Shown here: positions 19,185-26,980 of the stretch, piece by piece
Position numbering within the stretch: position 1 is the stretch's first letter
Layout of the letters: each line of letters starts with the position of its first letter
Source: Archangium lansingense
Lineage (GTDB): Bacteria; Myxococcota; Myxococcia; Myxococcales; Myxococcaceae
Length of the DNA: 64,000 nt
Reading direction: 5' to 3'
Assembly: GCF_026626635.1 (NCBI RefSeq)
Contig: NZ_JAPNKA010000001.1
Span: 3,658,001-3,722,000 of the forward strand
The notes under the pieces: generated by a model
Seen by the model: the letters and a program-made list of their open reading frames with translations, nothing else
The model's database searches: none
What the model was told of the DNA's origin: nothing
Translations under genes and position numbers: made by a program

Positions 19185-19322
19185 CTCACCCAGCGAACGC
19201 TGCCGTACGTCGTGTCGAAGGCCTTGCGTGTCGACGGCTTCGGGGCCGCGCTGCGGCGGGTCTGCCGCGCCGCCGCGCCTCCCCTGTGTCGCTGGAGCAC
19301 CGCAGCTGGTAGATGTGCGTCC

Positions 19323-19802
19323 ATGGACACGGCCCTCTTGTCGCAACAGGCTCAGTACAGCGCGGAGCTTTTCGTTCAGATGCTCCTCGACGACGAAGGG
19401 GTCGACCTCGACTCTGGCGCGTGGAGCGTCGGGTGGGTCGATGACTTCATCGAAGCCAACCGCGAATCCTGGCACCAGACGCTTTCCGCGGAGCAGCTCG
19501 AGCGGCTCCGAAACCTATGTGGGGCGTTCCTCGGCGAGTCCCTGCGCGAGCGTCTCGACGGGAAGTGGATCTGGACGAACCAGCCGGCCGTCGAAATGAC
19601 AGGTACCGACGGCGCCGTTCACGTTGCGTTTCCGTTCACGAAGGTCGCCAAGCACTTCGCGAACGGAGAGGCAGACTCCATCTACAACTTCTTCATCGGG
19701 ATGGCCGTGCTCACCGGCAGGATGTCCGTCGACGAGGACGGCGTCGCGCGGATGACGCAGAGCGAAGCCGAAGCGCTCGGGTTCCGCCGAACGGAGGAGT
19801 AG
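19323..19802 (+). CDS. Hypothetical acidic protein
   Basis: A 159-residue soluble, acidic protein with no recognised motif. Helical segments at both ends (AQYSAELFVQMLLDDEGV and SIYNFFIGMAVLTG) flank a central strand-rich part with WIWTNQPAVEM and HVAFPFTKVAKHF. Size and composition resemble immunity-type or SUKH-like small proteins, but this is only an impression. The ATG at 19323 is 138 bp after the P450 stop. Decayed transposase DNA follows it. Confidence 0.6.
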   Translation: MDTALLSQQAQYSAELFVQMLLDDEGVDLDSGAWSVGWVDDFIEANRESWHQTLSAEQLERLRNLCGAFLGESLRERLDGKWIWTNQPAVEMTGTDGAVHVAFPFTKVAKHFANGEADSIYNFFIGMAVLTGRMSVDEDGVARMTQSEAEALGFRRTEE

Positions 19803-19864
19803 CGGTTCCGCGCGCGTGCGCGATGATCCGACTTCGCATCCTTCATCGATGCGAACGCTCCGTT

Positions 19865-19930
19865 GAAGAAGAGGTGCGTGGTGCCGTCCAGCAGCGGGTG
19901 CTTCACTCTCACCCTCAATTGTGGTGGCAT
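19865..19930 (-). pseudogene. IS91-family transposase fragment
   Basis: About 22 codons on the minus strand read LRVRVKHPLLDGTTHLFF, a conserved block near the C-terminal third of IS91/ISCR rolling-circle transposases (usually followed by a leucine-rich LxxLVPPPR segment, missing here). It ends seven bases before the GH45 start codon. Confidence 0.55.
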
Positions 19931-19936
19931 CCCAGC

Positions 19937-20689
19937 ATGCAAAATACTCGAGACGGAGTTCCCCTTCGGCAAGTGGCGATCGCGATGACGGCGCTCGTCC
20001 TCTTGCTGGTTTCTGGTTCTTCTGCTGCGGAAGAGCCTCCACTGACCTATTTGTCCACCGCGTAAACGGGCAAAACGATCCGCCGGTGGGATTGTTGCAA
20101 GCCCAGCGGCTCGTGGACTGGGAAAGCCGATGTTAATGCTCCGGTCGGTGCATGCGCCAAAGATGGCAAAACAGTGTTGTCCGACCGAAACGCTCAGAAC
20201 GCCTGCCAAGGCGGCCCTAGCTACATGTGTAACAAAAATCAGCCATGGGCTGCGGACGCGACCAGGTCGTATGGATTCGCTGCGGCGGCCTTGATGGGTA
20301 AAAAAGAGAGCGACTGGCTCTGCGGCTGTTATGCTCTGAAATTTACCAGTGGAGCCGTGAAGGGTACGACGCACGTGGTTCAGGTGATCGACACGGCGGG
20401 CACTGATGGGAAGTCAAACGTTTTCGATCTGCTAATCCCCGGCGGCGGCGTTGGTATTTTTAACGGGTGTCAGGGGCAGTGGAATGCTCCGGCTGATGGT
20501 TGGGGCGCCCGATATGGCGGTGTCAGCAGTAGGAGCGAATGTGCCGGGCTGCCAGCGGATTTGCAGGCGGGCTGCAATTGGCGGTTTGATTGGTTCAAGA
20601 ACGCGGATAACCCCACCGTGTCCTTCCGTCGAGTCAAGTGCCCTAAGGTAATCACTGATAGGTCTCAGTGCATTCGCAAGGTCGAATAG
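19937..20689 (+). pseudogene. GH45 endoglucanase gene with in-frame TAA
   Basis: Read through one stop codon, this encodes 249 residues: a signal peptide (MQNTRDGVPLRQVAIAMTAL, cleavage near SSA-AE), then a complete glycoside hydrolase family 45 domain. Both catalytic Asp positions are intact, in RWDCCKPS (codon 52) and NVFDLLIPGGGVGIF, and the C-terminus ADNPTVSFRRVKCP is canonical. A TAA at 20063-20065 (codon 43) separates signal peptide from enzyme. No in-frame ATG, GTG or TTG lies between the stop and the first catalytic Asp. GH45 is mainly fungal and invertebrate and rare in bacteria; the lower GC here also suggests transfer. Start has only a weak ribosome site. Confidence 0.85.
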
Positions 20690-20708
20690 GGAGCTGGGGC
20701 ATCGTCGT

Positions 20709-20994
20709 CTACGGCGGTGACCAGGCTGGGTGTTTCACCGCCGCCTGAACGACTCGCTGGAAGGCAGGCTTGCAATCATCCCAGGGCGTGCACGTCACCA
20801 AGAGTTCGTGCACGTCCCCGGCTCGCTCTCCAATCCAAGAGCGCTCCCATAGTTCCCGCTCGACCGGGTCGAGGTGCTCGGACGCCTCCCCGAAGACGCG
20901 AGTCAGGTGCTTGGGTCACCCTCGGGTGTTCGGGAACGCCAGGCTTGGGGGCGCCGCCGGCCAACAGCGCCAGTATGGCGAACAGGCGTTTCAT
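20709..20994 (-). pseudogene. Small secreted protein gene with a frameshift
   Basis: From an ATG at 20994, MKRLFAILALLAGG begins a signal-like segment. The frame then turns to arginine/proline-rich sequence around 20915, but the neighbouring frame continues as HLTRVFGEASEHLDPVEREL, WERSWIGERAGDVHELLVTC and a tail ending AAVKHPAWSPP before a stop at 20709. Together they would make a secreted or lipid-anchored protein of about 95 residues. One indel near 20915 explains the break. Function is not recognised. Confidence 0.55.
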
Positions 20995-21054
20995 GTTTTC
21001 AGGTCCTTGGCTGATTGCCATGTCGCCTTTATGCCGGGGGCGAGCCGGAGATTT

Positions 21055-21129
21055 GTATCTCACTGTATCTGGAGCGGCTACAGACACACAACATTGAACT
21101 GAGACCGGTTCGGGACACATCCCGGATAC
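21055..21129 (+). promoter_or_regulatory. Repeated operator-like sites upstream of the truncated ccdA-ohr operon
   Basis: GTATC-N5-GTATC (21055-21069) is followed after 44 bp by GACAC-N5-GGATAC (21114-21129), which ends 44 bp before the ATG at 21174. The same two elements, in the same order and with a 45-bp gap, precede the ferric-reductase-like gene at 25681. A 10-bp direct-repeat period is typical of OmpR/PhoB-family binding sites, and such a regulator is encoded at 27586. Confidence 0.6.
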
Positions 21130-21173
21130 GTTGCGGGCCTTGAATGCGGTCATCCGAGAAACAGGACCGCATC

Positions 21174-21371
21174 ATGAATACACCGATAGAAGCTTCACTC
21201 GCATTGCTGGCCGGCACCCTCACCGTCGCCTCGCCCTGCGTGCTGCCTATTCTGCCCATCGTCCTCGGCGGTGCCATAGGCCGCACAGGTGCGATTCGCC
21301 CCCTGTTCATCGTTTCGGGTTTCGTCACCGCGTTTGCGGCGCTGGGCCTGCTGCTCGCCGAACCGAACTAA
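21174..21371 (+). pseudogene. Truncated CcdA/DsbD-type membrane protein gene
   Basis: Sixty-five codons encode a signal-anchor and SPCVLPILPIVLGGAIG, the first conserved Cys motif of CcdA/DipZ thiol-disulfide transporters. A second membrane helix breaks off at LLLAEPN and a stop. The second Cys-bearing helix and the C-terminal domain are missing. Its layout matches the intact CcdA gene at 26286. It is first in an operon with ohr and two hydrolases. Confidence 0.8.
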
Positions 21372-21420
21372 GTCTGTCACTCCACCGGTGCATCACTCAA
21401 TCCACCTGAAAGGAAACATC

Positions 21421-21837
21421 ATGAGCAAGATCGAAAAAGTCCTCTACACCGGCAAGACCCACACCACCGGCGGCCGCGACGGTGTCGCGCAAAGCGGCGA
21501 CGGCCGCCTGAACATCAAACTGTCCGCCCCCGGCAGCCACGGCGCCGGCACCAACCCGGAGCAGTTGTTCGCCGCCGGCTGGTCGGCCTGCTTCATCGGA
21601 GCCATGGGCCTGGCCGCCAAGGAAAAGAAGGTGGCCCTTCCCGCCGGCACTGCAGTCGATGCCGAAGTCGACCTCGGTACCGGCAACGGCGGCTTCTTCC
21701 TGCAGGCGCGCCTCAACGTGAGCCTGCCCGGCCTGCCGCGCGATGTTGCGCAAGCATTGGTCGATGCTGCGCACCAGACCTGCCCGTACTCGAAGATGAC
21801 GCGTGGCAACATCGACGTGAGCATCACCCTGGCCTAA
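21421..21837 (+). CDS. ohr: Organic hydroperoxide resistance protein Ohr
   Basis: A 138-residue thiol peroxidase that reduces organic (lipid) hydroperoxides, recycled by lipoylated proteins. The catalytic cysteines lie in GWSACFIGAM (Cys57) and HQTCPYSK; the EQLFAAGWSAC core and the DLGTGNGGFFLQARLNV dimer segment are typical of Ohr rather than OsmC. AAAGGAAACATC precedes the ATG. No OhrR-type MarR gene is adjacent; the shared promoter sites point instead to two-component control. Flanking genes are decayed, but this one is intact. Confidence 0.93.
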   Translation: MSKIEKVLYTGKTHTTGGRDGVAQSGDGRLNIKLSAPGSHGAGTNPEQLFAAGWSACFIGAMGLAAKEKKVALPAGTAVDAEVDLGTGNGGFFLQARLNVSLPGLPRDVAQALVDAAHQTCPYSKMTRGNIDVSITLA

Positions 21838-21972
21838 AGCCCCAGTCCGTACGGGCTGAACGAGGAACGTGACCATGGCATTGCATCGTTTGTTTGCCGC
21901 AAGCCTGTGCGCCAACGGGTGGGAGCGAACCTCACCCGTTTTCTCAATCTGCTCGTTTGCAAAGGAACCATC

Positions 21973-22779
21973 ATGAAGAACCTGCTGCTTTCTCTCGCTG
22001 CTTCGAGCGTCCTTGCCGCCGTCGTACCGACGGCCCATGCCGAAGCACCCATCACAGCGGTACAGGGCACCGTTGCCAAACCCACCATCGTGCTGATCCA
22101 CGGCGCCTTTGCCGACTCGAGTAGCTGGGACGGTGTGGCAAAGAAGCTCACGGCCAAGGGCTATCCGGTGCTGAGCGTGGCCAATCCGCTGCGCAGTGTC
22201 GGCAATGACTCGCAATATGCCGCCAGCGTGATCGGCGCCGTCAAGGGACCGTTGGTCCTGGTCGGCCATTCCTACGGCGGCATGGTGATTTCCAAGGCTG
22301 CCGAGGGCAACCCCGAAGTGAAGGCGCTGGTCTACGTCGCCGCCTTCGCGCCCGAGCAGGGTGAGACCGTCGCCGGCCTGGCCGGCAAGTTTCCCGGCGG
22401 CACGCTGGGCGATGCGCTCGCCGATCCGGTGGCGCTGGCTGACGGCGGCAAGGAACTCTACATCCGCTAGGACAAGTTCCACCAGCAGTTCGCCGCCGAC
22501 GTGGCGCCTCAGCAAGCCGCGTTGATGGCCGCCGGCCAGCGCCCGGTGACAGTGGCCGCGCTCAATGAAGCCGCGAGCGGTTCTGCCTGGAAGCAGTTGC
22601 CGTCCTTCTTCGTCTATGGCACCGCCGACAAGAACATCCCGCTCGAAGGACTGCGCTTCATGGCCAGGCGCGCCAACCCGAAGGATGTCGTCGAAGTGAA
22701 GGGCGCTTCGCATGTGGTCATGGTCTCGCACGCGGATGCGGTAGCGAAGGTGATCGAAGAGGCTGCCCAATCAAAGTAA
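21973..22779 (+). pseudogene. Secreted alpha/beta hydrolase gene with in-frame TAG
   Basis: Read through one amber codon this gives 268 residues: a signal peptide (MKNLLLSLAASSVLAAVVPT), the HGAF oxyanion motif, nucleophile elbow GHSYGG, acidic DKN region and catalytic His in ASHVVMVSH, the pattern of salicylate-esterase-like hydrolases. The TAG at 22468-22470 (codon 166, between ELYIR and DKFHQQF) probably came from CAG. The truncated product would lack the acid and His. The remainder keeps good coding character, so the mutation is recent. AAAGGAACC precedes the start. Confidence 0.82.
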
Positions 22780-22841
22780 TCAATACCGACCGGATCGGCA
22801 TGCACTGCCGATCCGGCAAACAATCTTCGAAGGAGAAATTC

Positions 22842-23906
22842 ATGTCAGAAGAATTCAACCAGCAGCGTCGCGGTTTTCTCGGTACGGCAGCCTTCGGCCT
22901 GCTTGCAACCCAGCTCGGTCTGATGGGCAATGCCGAAGCCGCGCCGGTCGTGCACGGCAGCACCCCCAGCGACAGAGGTATCACCGGCGCCGGCACCCGC
23001 TTCTCGACGCTGAAACAGATCAATGCCGGTGTGCTCAATGTCGGTTATGCCGAAGCGGGCCCCGCCGATGGCTACCCCATCCTGCTGCTGCATGGCTGGC
23101 CCTATGACATCCACGCTTTCGTAGACGTCGCACCCATCCTTGCCGCAGCCGGCTATCGCGTCATCATTCCGCATTTGCGCGGTTACGGCACGACGCGCTT
23201 TCTCTCTGCCGATACGCTGCGCAACGGGCAGCAGTCCGTGTTCACTGCCGATGCGATTGCCTTCATGGATGCGCTCAAGGTCGACAAGGCCGTCGTCGCC
23301 GGTTTCGACTGGGGCGCGCGCATCGCCGACACGCTGGCCGCGCTGTGGCCGGAACGTTTCACGGCGTTGGTGTCGGTCAGCGGCTATCTGATCGGCAGCC
23401 AGGAGGTGAACCGAAAGCCCCTGCCGCCCAAGGCCGAGCTGCAGTGGTGGTATCAGTACTACTTCGCCACCGAGCGCGGCGAGGCGGGTTATCGGCAATA
23501 CACGCACGAGTTCGCTCGACTGATCTGGGAACTGGCGTCGCCGCAGTGGAAGTTCGACGATGCGACCTTCGCGCGCTCCGCTGCGTCGCTCGACAATCCC
23601 GACCACGTCGCGATCTCGATCAGCAACTATCGCTGGCGTCTGGGCCTGGCGCCGAGCGAGGCGAAGTACGAAGCGCTGGAACGAAAGCTCGCGCAGTTTC
23701 CCAACATCACTGTCCCGACCATCACCATGGAGGGCGACGCCAATGGTGCTCCGCATCCGGACCCCAAGGTCTACGCCAAGAAATTCCCAGGCAAGTACGA
23801 GCATCGCCACCTTACCGGCGGCATCGGCCACAACCTGCCGCAGGAAGCACCGCGCGCATTCGCCCAGGCGGTTCTCGACGTGGCGAAGCTGGTTGCACGC
23901 CACTGA
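22842..23906 (+). CDS. Tat-exported epoxide-hydrolase-like alpha/beta hydrolase
   Basis: A 354-residue protein with a twin-arginine-type leader (QQRRGFLGTAAFGLLATQLG) and a full alpha/beta hydrolase fold. HGWP is the oxyanion motif, GFDWGAR provides an Asp nucleophile as in epoxide hydrolases and haloalkane dehalogenases, and GGIGHNLPQEAP provides the catalytic His. A cap domain occupies about residues 190-290. AAGGAG precedes the ATG. It is the last gene of the ccdA-ohr-hydrolase group and appears intact; the substrate is unknown, though epoxide or lipid detoxification fits the operon. Confidence 0.85.
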   Translation: MSEEFNQQRRGFLGTAAFGLLATQLGLMGNAEAAPVVHGSTPSDRGITGAGTRFSTLKQINAGVLNVGYAEAGPADGYPILLLHGWPYDIHAFVDVAPILAAAGYRVIIPHLRGYGTTRFLSADTLRNGQQSVFTADAIAFMDALKVDKAVVAGFDWGARIADTLAALWPERFTALVSVSGYLIGSQEVNRKPLPPKAELQWWYQYYFATERGEAGYRQYTHEFARLIWELASPQWKFDDATFARSAASLDNPDHVAISISNYRWRLGLAPSEAKYEALERKLAQFPNITVPTITMEGDANGAPHPDPKVYAKKFPGKYEHRHLTGGIGHNLPQEAPRAFAQAVLDVAKLVARH

Positions 23907-23947
23907 AAGCAACCGGGCGTACGCTCGCCCCGGCTCAGGTCTCCCGC

Positions 23948-23981
23948 GACCTGGGACCAGGAAGACGGGACTGCGGGCGTG
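23948..23981 (+). repeat. 34-bp dispersed repeat, copy 2
   Basis: Same element as at 17880-17913 with two substitutions, located 42 bp after the hydrolase stop, at the right edge of the putatively acquired patch. The remaining sequence to 24169 shows no gene. Confidence 0.7.
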
Positions 23982-24169
23982 TACGCTGGACCCACTCCGG
24001 TGTCGGGCCAGGTGCTTCTCAGAACCTCAGAACCCGCGCGAGCGATGGCCGGGTCAGCCGCACCACCAGGCTGGACTGAACACGCCATCCGTCGGAGTAT
24101 CCCGCCTCCCATGCGCGGACGTGGAGCCCATCTCCGAGGCGACCTCCCGCGGCAGGGAAGAGGGAATAC

Positions 24170-24922
24170 ATGCTGCTCAAGGACAAAGTCATCATCGTCA
24201 CTGGCGCCACGTCTGGTATTGGAGCCGCCACCGCCGTGGAGGCGGCCCGGCAGGGGGCTCGGGTGGTGCTCGCCGGCCGCCGCACCGACAGGGGCGAGGA
24301 GGTGGTAGGCCTCATCCGCGCCAACGGAGGTCAGGCGCTCTTCGTCCGCACGGACGTCTCGCAGGAGGCCGATATCGAGGCGCTCATCGCGCGCACCGTC
24401 CGTGAGTACGGCAGGCTGGATGGCGCCTTCAACAACGCCGGCATCCCCGGCCCGCTCGGGAAGCTCGCCGAGCTCCCGGCGGCCGAGTACCGCCAACTCA
24501 TGGCGATCAACCTGGACTCCGTCTTCCTCTGCATGCGCCACGAAATCCAAGCGATGCAGAAGACCGGTGGCGGCTCCATCGTCAACTGTGCCTCCGTCCT
24601 CGGGCTCGTCGCGGGGCCTGGCTTCGGGGCCTACTCGTCGGCCAAGCACGGAATGCTGGGTATGACCAAGGCCGCGGCCCTCGACTACGCGACCGAGGGC
24701 ATCCGCGTGAACGCGGTGCTGCCCGGCCCCATCGAGACGGAGATCTGGAGCCATGTCGAGCACGGCGAGCCGATCCGCCAGGGCTTCGTCGACGGCGTGC
24801 CGATGCAGCGCGCGGCCCGCTCGGAGGAGGTGGCCAGGCCGGTGCTGTTCCTGCTGTCCGACTGGTCCACGTACATCACCGGCACGTCGCTCGTCATCGA
24901 CGGCGGGTACACGGCCCGGTAG
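24170..24922 (+). CDS. Classical short-chain dehydrogenase/reductase
   Basis: A 250-residue SDR oxidoreductase. TGATSGIG is the cofactor motif, NNAG the structural motif, and S (NCASVLG), Y and K (YSSAK) form the catalytic set. RR after strand 2 (AGRRTDRG) suggests NADP(H). The C-terminal SLVIDGGYTAR matches the glucose-dehydrogenase/oxoacyl-reductase type. The alcohol or ketone substrate is unknown. The start has a GAGGG site; it converges with the ferric-reductase-like gene. Confidence 0.92.
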   Translation: MLLKDKVIIVTGATSGIGAATAVEAARQGARVVLAGRRTDRGEEVVGLIRANGGQALFVRTDVSQEADIEALIARTVREYGRLDGAFNNAGIPGPLGKLAELPAAEYRQLMAINLDSVFLCMRHEIQAMQKTGGGSIVNCASVLGLVAGPGFGAYSSAKHGMLGMTKAAALDYATEGIRVNAVLPGPIETEIWSHVEHGEPIRQGFVDGVPMQRAARSEEVARPVLFLLSDWSTYITGTSLVIDGGYTAR

Positions 24923-24947
24923 GGCTTCCGCGGAGCGCCTGCCCTAC
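24919..24947. terminator. Hairpin between convergent genes
   Basis: GTAGGGC and GCCCTAC form a 7-bp stem over a 15-nt loop starting inside the SDR stop codon region, in the 84-bp gap before the convergent gene. No clear T-tract; probably a weak bidirectional terminator. Confidence 0.4.
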
Positions 24948-25006
24948 GTAGAATTCTCCACGTACCTTGGGCAGGCCCCGCAGCGAGAAGCGCGGCAGCG
25001 TCTCGT

Positions 25007-25681
25007 TCAGGCCTCGGTCGGAGCCAGGAGAGACCGCGTGCCGCGCCGGAGGGCCTGGGCGCGCCTGGCGATCAGCCGCACCACCACCGCGGTGAACAGC
25101 AGCGCCGAAGGCACGGCGTACCAGTAGTTCATCGGCACGCGCTTGAAATACGAATAGGTGAACACCGCCGCGATCACCCACATGCCGGTGACGTGCAGCC
25201 GTCGCCAGGCGGTCGGGCCCATGCGCCGGGCAAGAGCGCGATGCGAGGTCACCGCCAGCAGCAGGATGGACACGTAGCCGAGCGTGCCGGGCAGGTTGGT
25301 CAGGGTAGCGCGGCTGGGCCAGAACTCGGGATTGAGCTGGCCGAAGGCGTAGATCGCGATCGCGTGCAGCAGGTGCGAGAACGCGAACGACAGGCCGACG
25401 ATGCGACGCTCGCGCAGCAAGGCGTGGGTGAACGGGCCGGGCAGCAGCGAGGCGAACGAGGACGCGGTGAACGCGGCCAGGAACAGCACGAAGGAGGTAC
25501 GGGCGGTGACGCGGATGGCGCGGCGGCTGCCTTCCACGGCGTCGGGGCCGAGCAGATAGGCGGCGCCCGCGGCGCCCATCAGCAGTGCGGCCAGAATCAG
25601 GAACAATTTCCAGCCGCCGAAGCGGCGAGACGAGGGGCGCGGGTTCTCGCGGATGGGGGAGGCGGGATGCTGCGTTGACAT
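25007..25681 (-). CDS. Ferric-reductase-like transmembrane protein (MsrQ/FRD-like)
   Basis: A 224-residue protein with about six membrane helices and paired histidines in the helices (FSHLLHAIA, SHRALA, RRLHVTGM), the arrangement that binds haem in the ferric-reductase-like transmembrane family (MsrQ, NOX). No flavin or NAD domain is attached, so it should take electrons from a partner. The start MSTQHPASP has an AGGAG site. It is divergent from a hydrolase-remnant/CcdA/redoxin/two-component operon and shares its promoter region. Codon use resembles gamma-proteobacterial rather than myxobacterial genes by impression. Confidence 0.82.
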   Translation of the reverse strand: MSTQHPASPIRENPRPSSRRFGGWKLFLILAALLMGAAGAAYLLGPDAVEGSRRAIRVTARTSFVLFLAAFTASSFASLLPGPFTHALLRERRIVGLSFAFSHLLHAIAIYAFGQLNPEFWPSRATLTNLPGTLGYVSILLLAVTSHRALARRMGPTAWRRLHVTGMWVIAAVFTYSYFKRVPMNYWYAVPSALLFTAVVVRLIARRAQALRRGTRSLLAPTEA

Positions 25682-25738
25682 GGACGGCTCCTGGCAAGGG
25701 TGGCGGTGAGCGGAGGGTGGCCATTGCAAGGGAGCGAG

Positions 25739-25814
25739 GTATCCGCACCGTGTCGGGCGGGCCGGCGTTTTGTCAGCGCCTGCGTCGCGGACGGCGGTCG
25801 ATACATTGCGATAC
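25739..25814 (-). promoter_or_regulatory. Operator-like sites shared with the ohr-operon promoter
   Basis: On the minus strand GTATC-N5-GTATC (25814-25800) is followed after 45 bp by GACAC-N5-GGATAC (25754-25739), ending 57 bp before the ferric-reductase-like start. The order, spacing and orientation match 21055-21129. The sites also lie 150-225 bp upstream of the divergent plus-strand operon. They are candidate targets of the response regulator at 27586. Confidence 0.6.
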
Positions 25815-25963
25815 GAAGTGCCCGGCGGGCGTGGGCGTTGTGTGTCGAAACGTAGCCCCGCGCCGCGCCGACACCTTGTGTGACAAGAAGCCGGCCGCGC
25901 GGAAACAGCGGCGATACAGTCCTGGCCTGCAATGGGCGCTCCTCTTCCACAGGAGTGCATTCC

Positions 25964-26284
25964 ATGATTCGCAAGACGATGCTGGCCGCGCTGATGGCCA
26001 CCGCCCTGATTCCGGCCGCTGCGGGTTCGCGTCCGGTGCAGGTCGATCCGGTCGCGCGGGCGGCGTGGAAGCACAAGCCCAACTGGTACGTGCTCAACCG
26101 CGAGGACCGCATGCTCACGCCGCAGCTGCAGTCCGCCACCGTGCAGCGTATCGGCGCGCGGCTGCATTCGGTCCCGGCCAGTCATGTCTCGATGCTGTCC
26201 CATCCAGGTGAGGTCGCCGACGTCATCCTCGAGGCCGCCGGGGTGAAGTCGGCCGCTCCGTCGCCGGCCAAGACGGGTGGCTGA
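25964..26284 (+). pseudogene. Internally deleted secreted alpha/beta hydrolase (signal peptide plus C-terminus)
   Basis: A 106-codon open frame joins a signal peptide (MIRKTMLAALMATALIPAAA) to a segment that aligns with the C-terminus of the hydrolase at 21973: AAWKHKP-YV---D then ASHVSMLSH and VADVILEAAG. The nucleophile half is absent. It could be a shortened but maintained exported protein, or a deletion derivative kept open because it is first in an operon. Stop codon and the next start are separated by one base. Confidence 0.7.
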
Positions 26285-26285
26285 C

Positions 26286-26978
26286 ATGTGGGCCTTCGTC
26301 CTGGCCGCGCTGGCTGGCGTGGCCACCATCCTCTCTCCGTGTGTGCTGCCGATGCTGCCCATCGTGCTGGCGCGCGGGGCCGGCGGCGACCGCCGCGAAC
26401 CGCTGCTGCTCGTCGTCGGCTTCGTTGCCTCCTTCGCCGCCGGCGGCATCGCCATCGGCGCGCTGGCGGCGTCCTCCGGCCAGTTCGAGGCGGGCGTGCG
26501 CGTGGTCGCGCTCGTGGTGCTGCTGCTGGCCGGGCTGGCCTGCGTGTGGCCAACGCCATTCGAACGGCTGCGGCAGCGCTGGCTGGCCGGCTCCCGTCTG
26601 TTCGCCTGGCAACCGCGGGCGGCTGGCGCGGGCGGCGCGCTGCTGGTCGGAGTCTCGCTTGGCATCGCCTGGACGCCATGCGCCGGGCCGGTGCTGGCCT
26701 CGGTACTGGCGCTGGCCGCCAGCGCCCAGGCCACCGCGCGCGCCAGCTCCCTGCTCGGCGTGTACGCGCTCGGCGCGGCCACTCCGTTGCTGGCCCTGGT
26801 CTACGGCGGTCGCTGGGCCAGTGCCCGGCTGCGCCCGCTACAACGCCACACCGACTGGGTGCGGCGCGGCTTCGGCGTCTGCGCCGTGGCCATGGCCCTG
26901 CTCCAGTTGTGGCAGCTCGATGCCGCGCTCACCGCGCGACTGCTGCCATGGCTGCCCTCCATCTCCACCGGACTGTGA
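26286..26978 (+). CDS. ccdA: CcdA-type thiol-disulfide transporter
   Basis: A 230-residue six-helix membrane protein that passes reducing power from cytoplasmic thioredoxin to periplasmic thiol proteins. The two conserved Cys are in SPCVLPMLPIVL (helix 1) and TPCAGPVLASV (helix 4). The start chosen is the ATG at 26286; a GTG at 26277 would overlap the previous gene. The next gene, two bases downstream, encodes an exported CINC redoxin, its likely electron acceptor; together they equal a split DipZ/DsbD. Confidence 0.9.
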   Translation: MWAFVLAALAGVATILSPCVLPMLPIVLARGAGGDRREPLLLVVGFVASFAAGGIAIGALAASSGQFEAGVRVVALVVLLLAGLACVWPTPFERLRQRWLAGSRLFAWQPRAAGAGGALLVGVSLGIAWTPCAGPVLASVLALAASAQATARASSLLGVYALGAATPLLALVYGGRWASARLRPLQRHTDWVRRGFGVCAVAMALLQLWQLDAALTARLLPWLPSISTGL

Positions 26979-26980
26979 AC

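Noticed and set aside
20046..20200. Alternative translation start that would rescue the GH45 domain after the stop codon
   Set aside because: No in-frame ATG, GTG or TTG lies between the TAA and the first catalytic Asp; the ATG or TTG after that would delete the active site.
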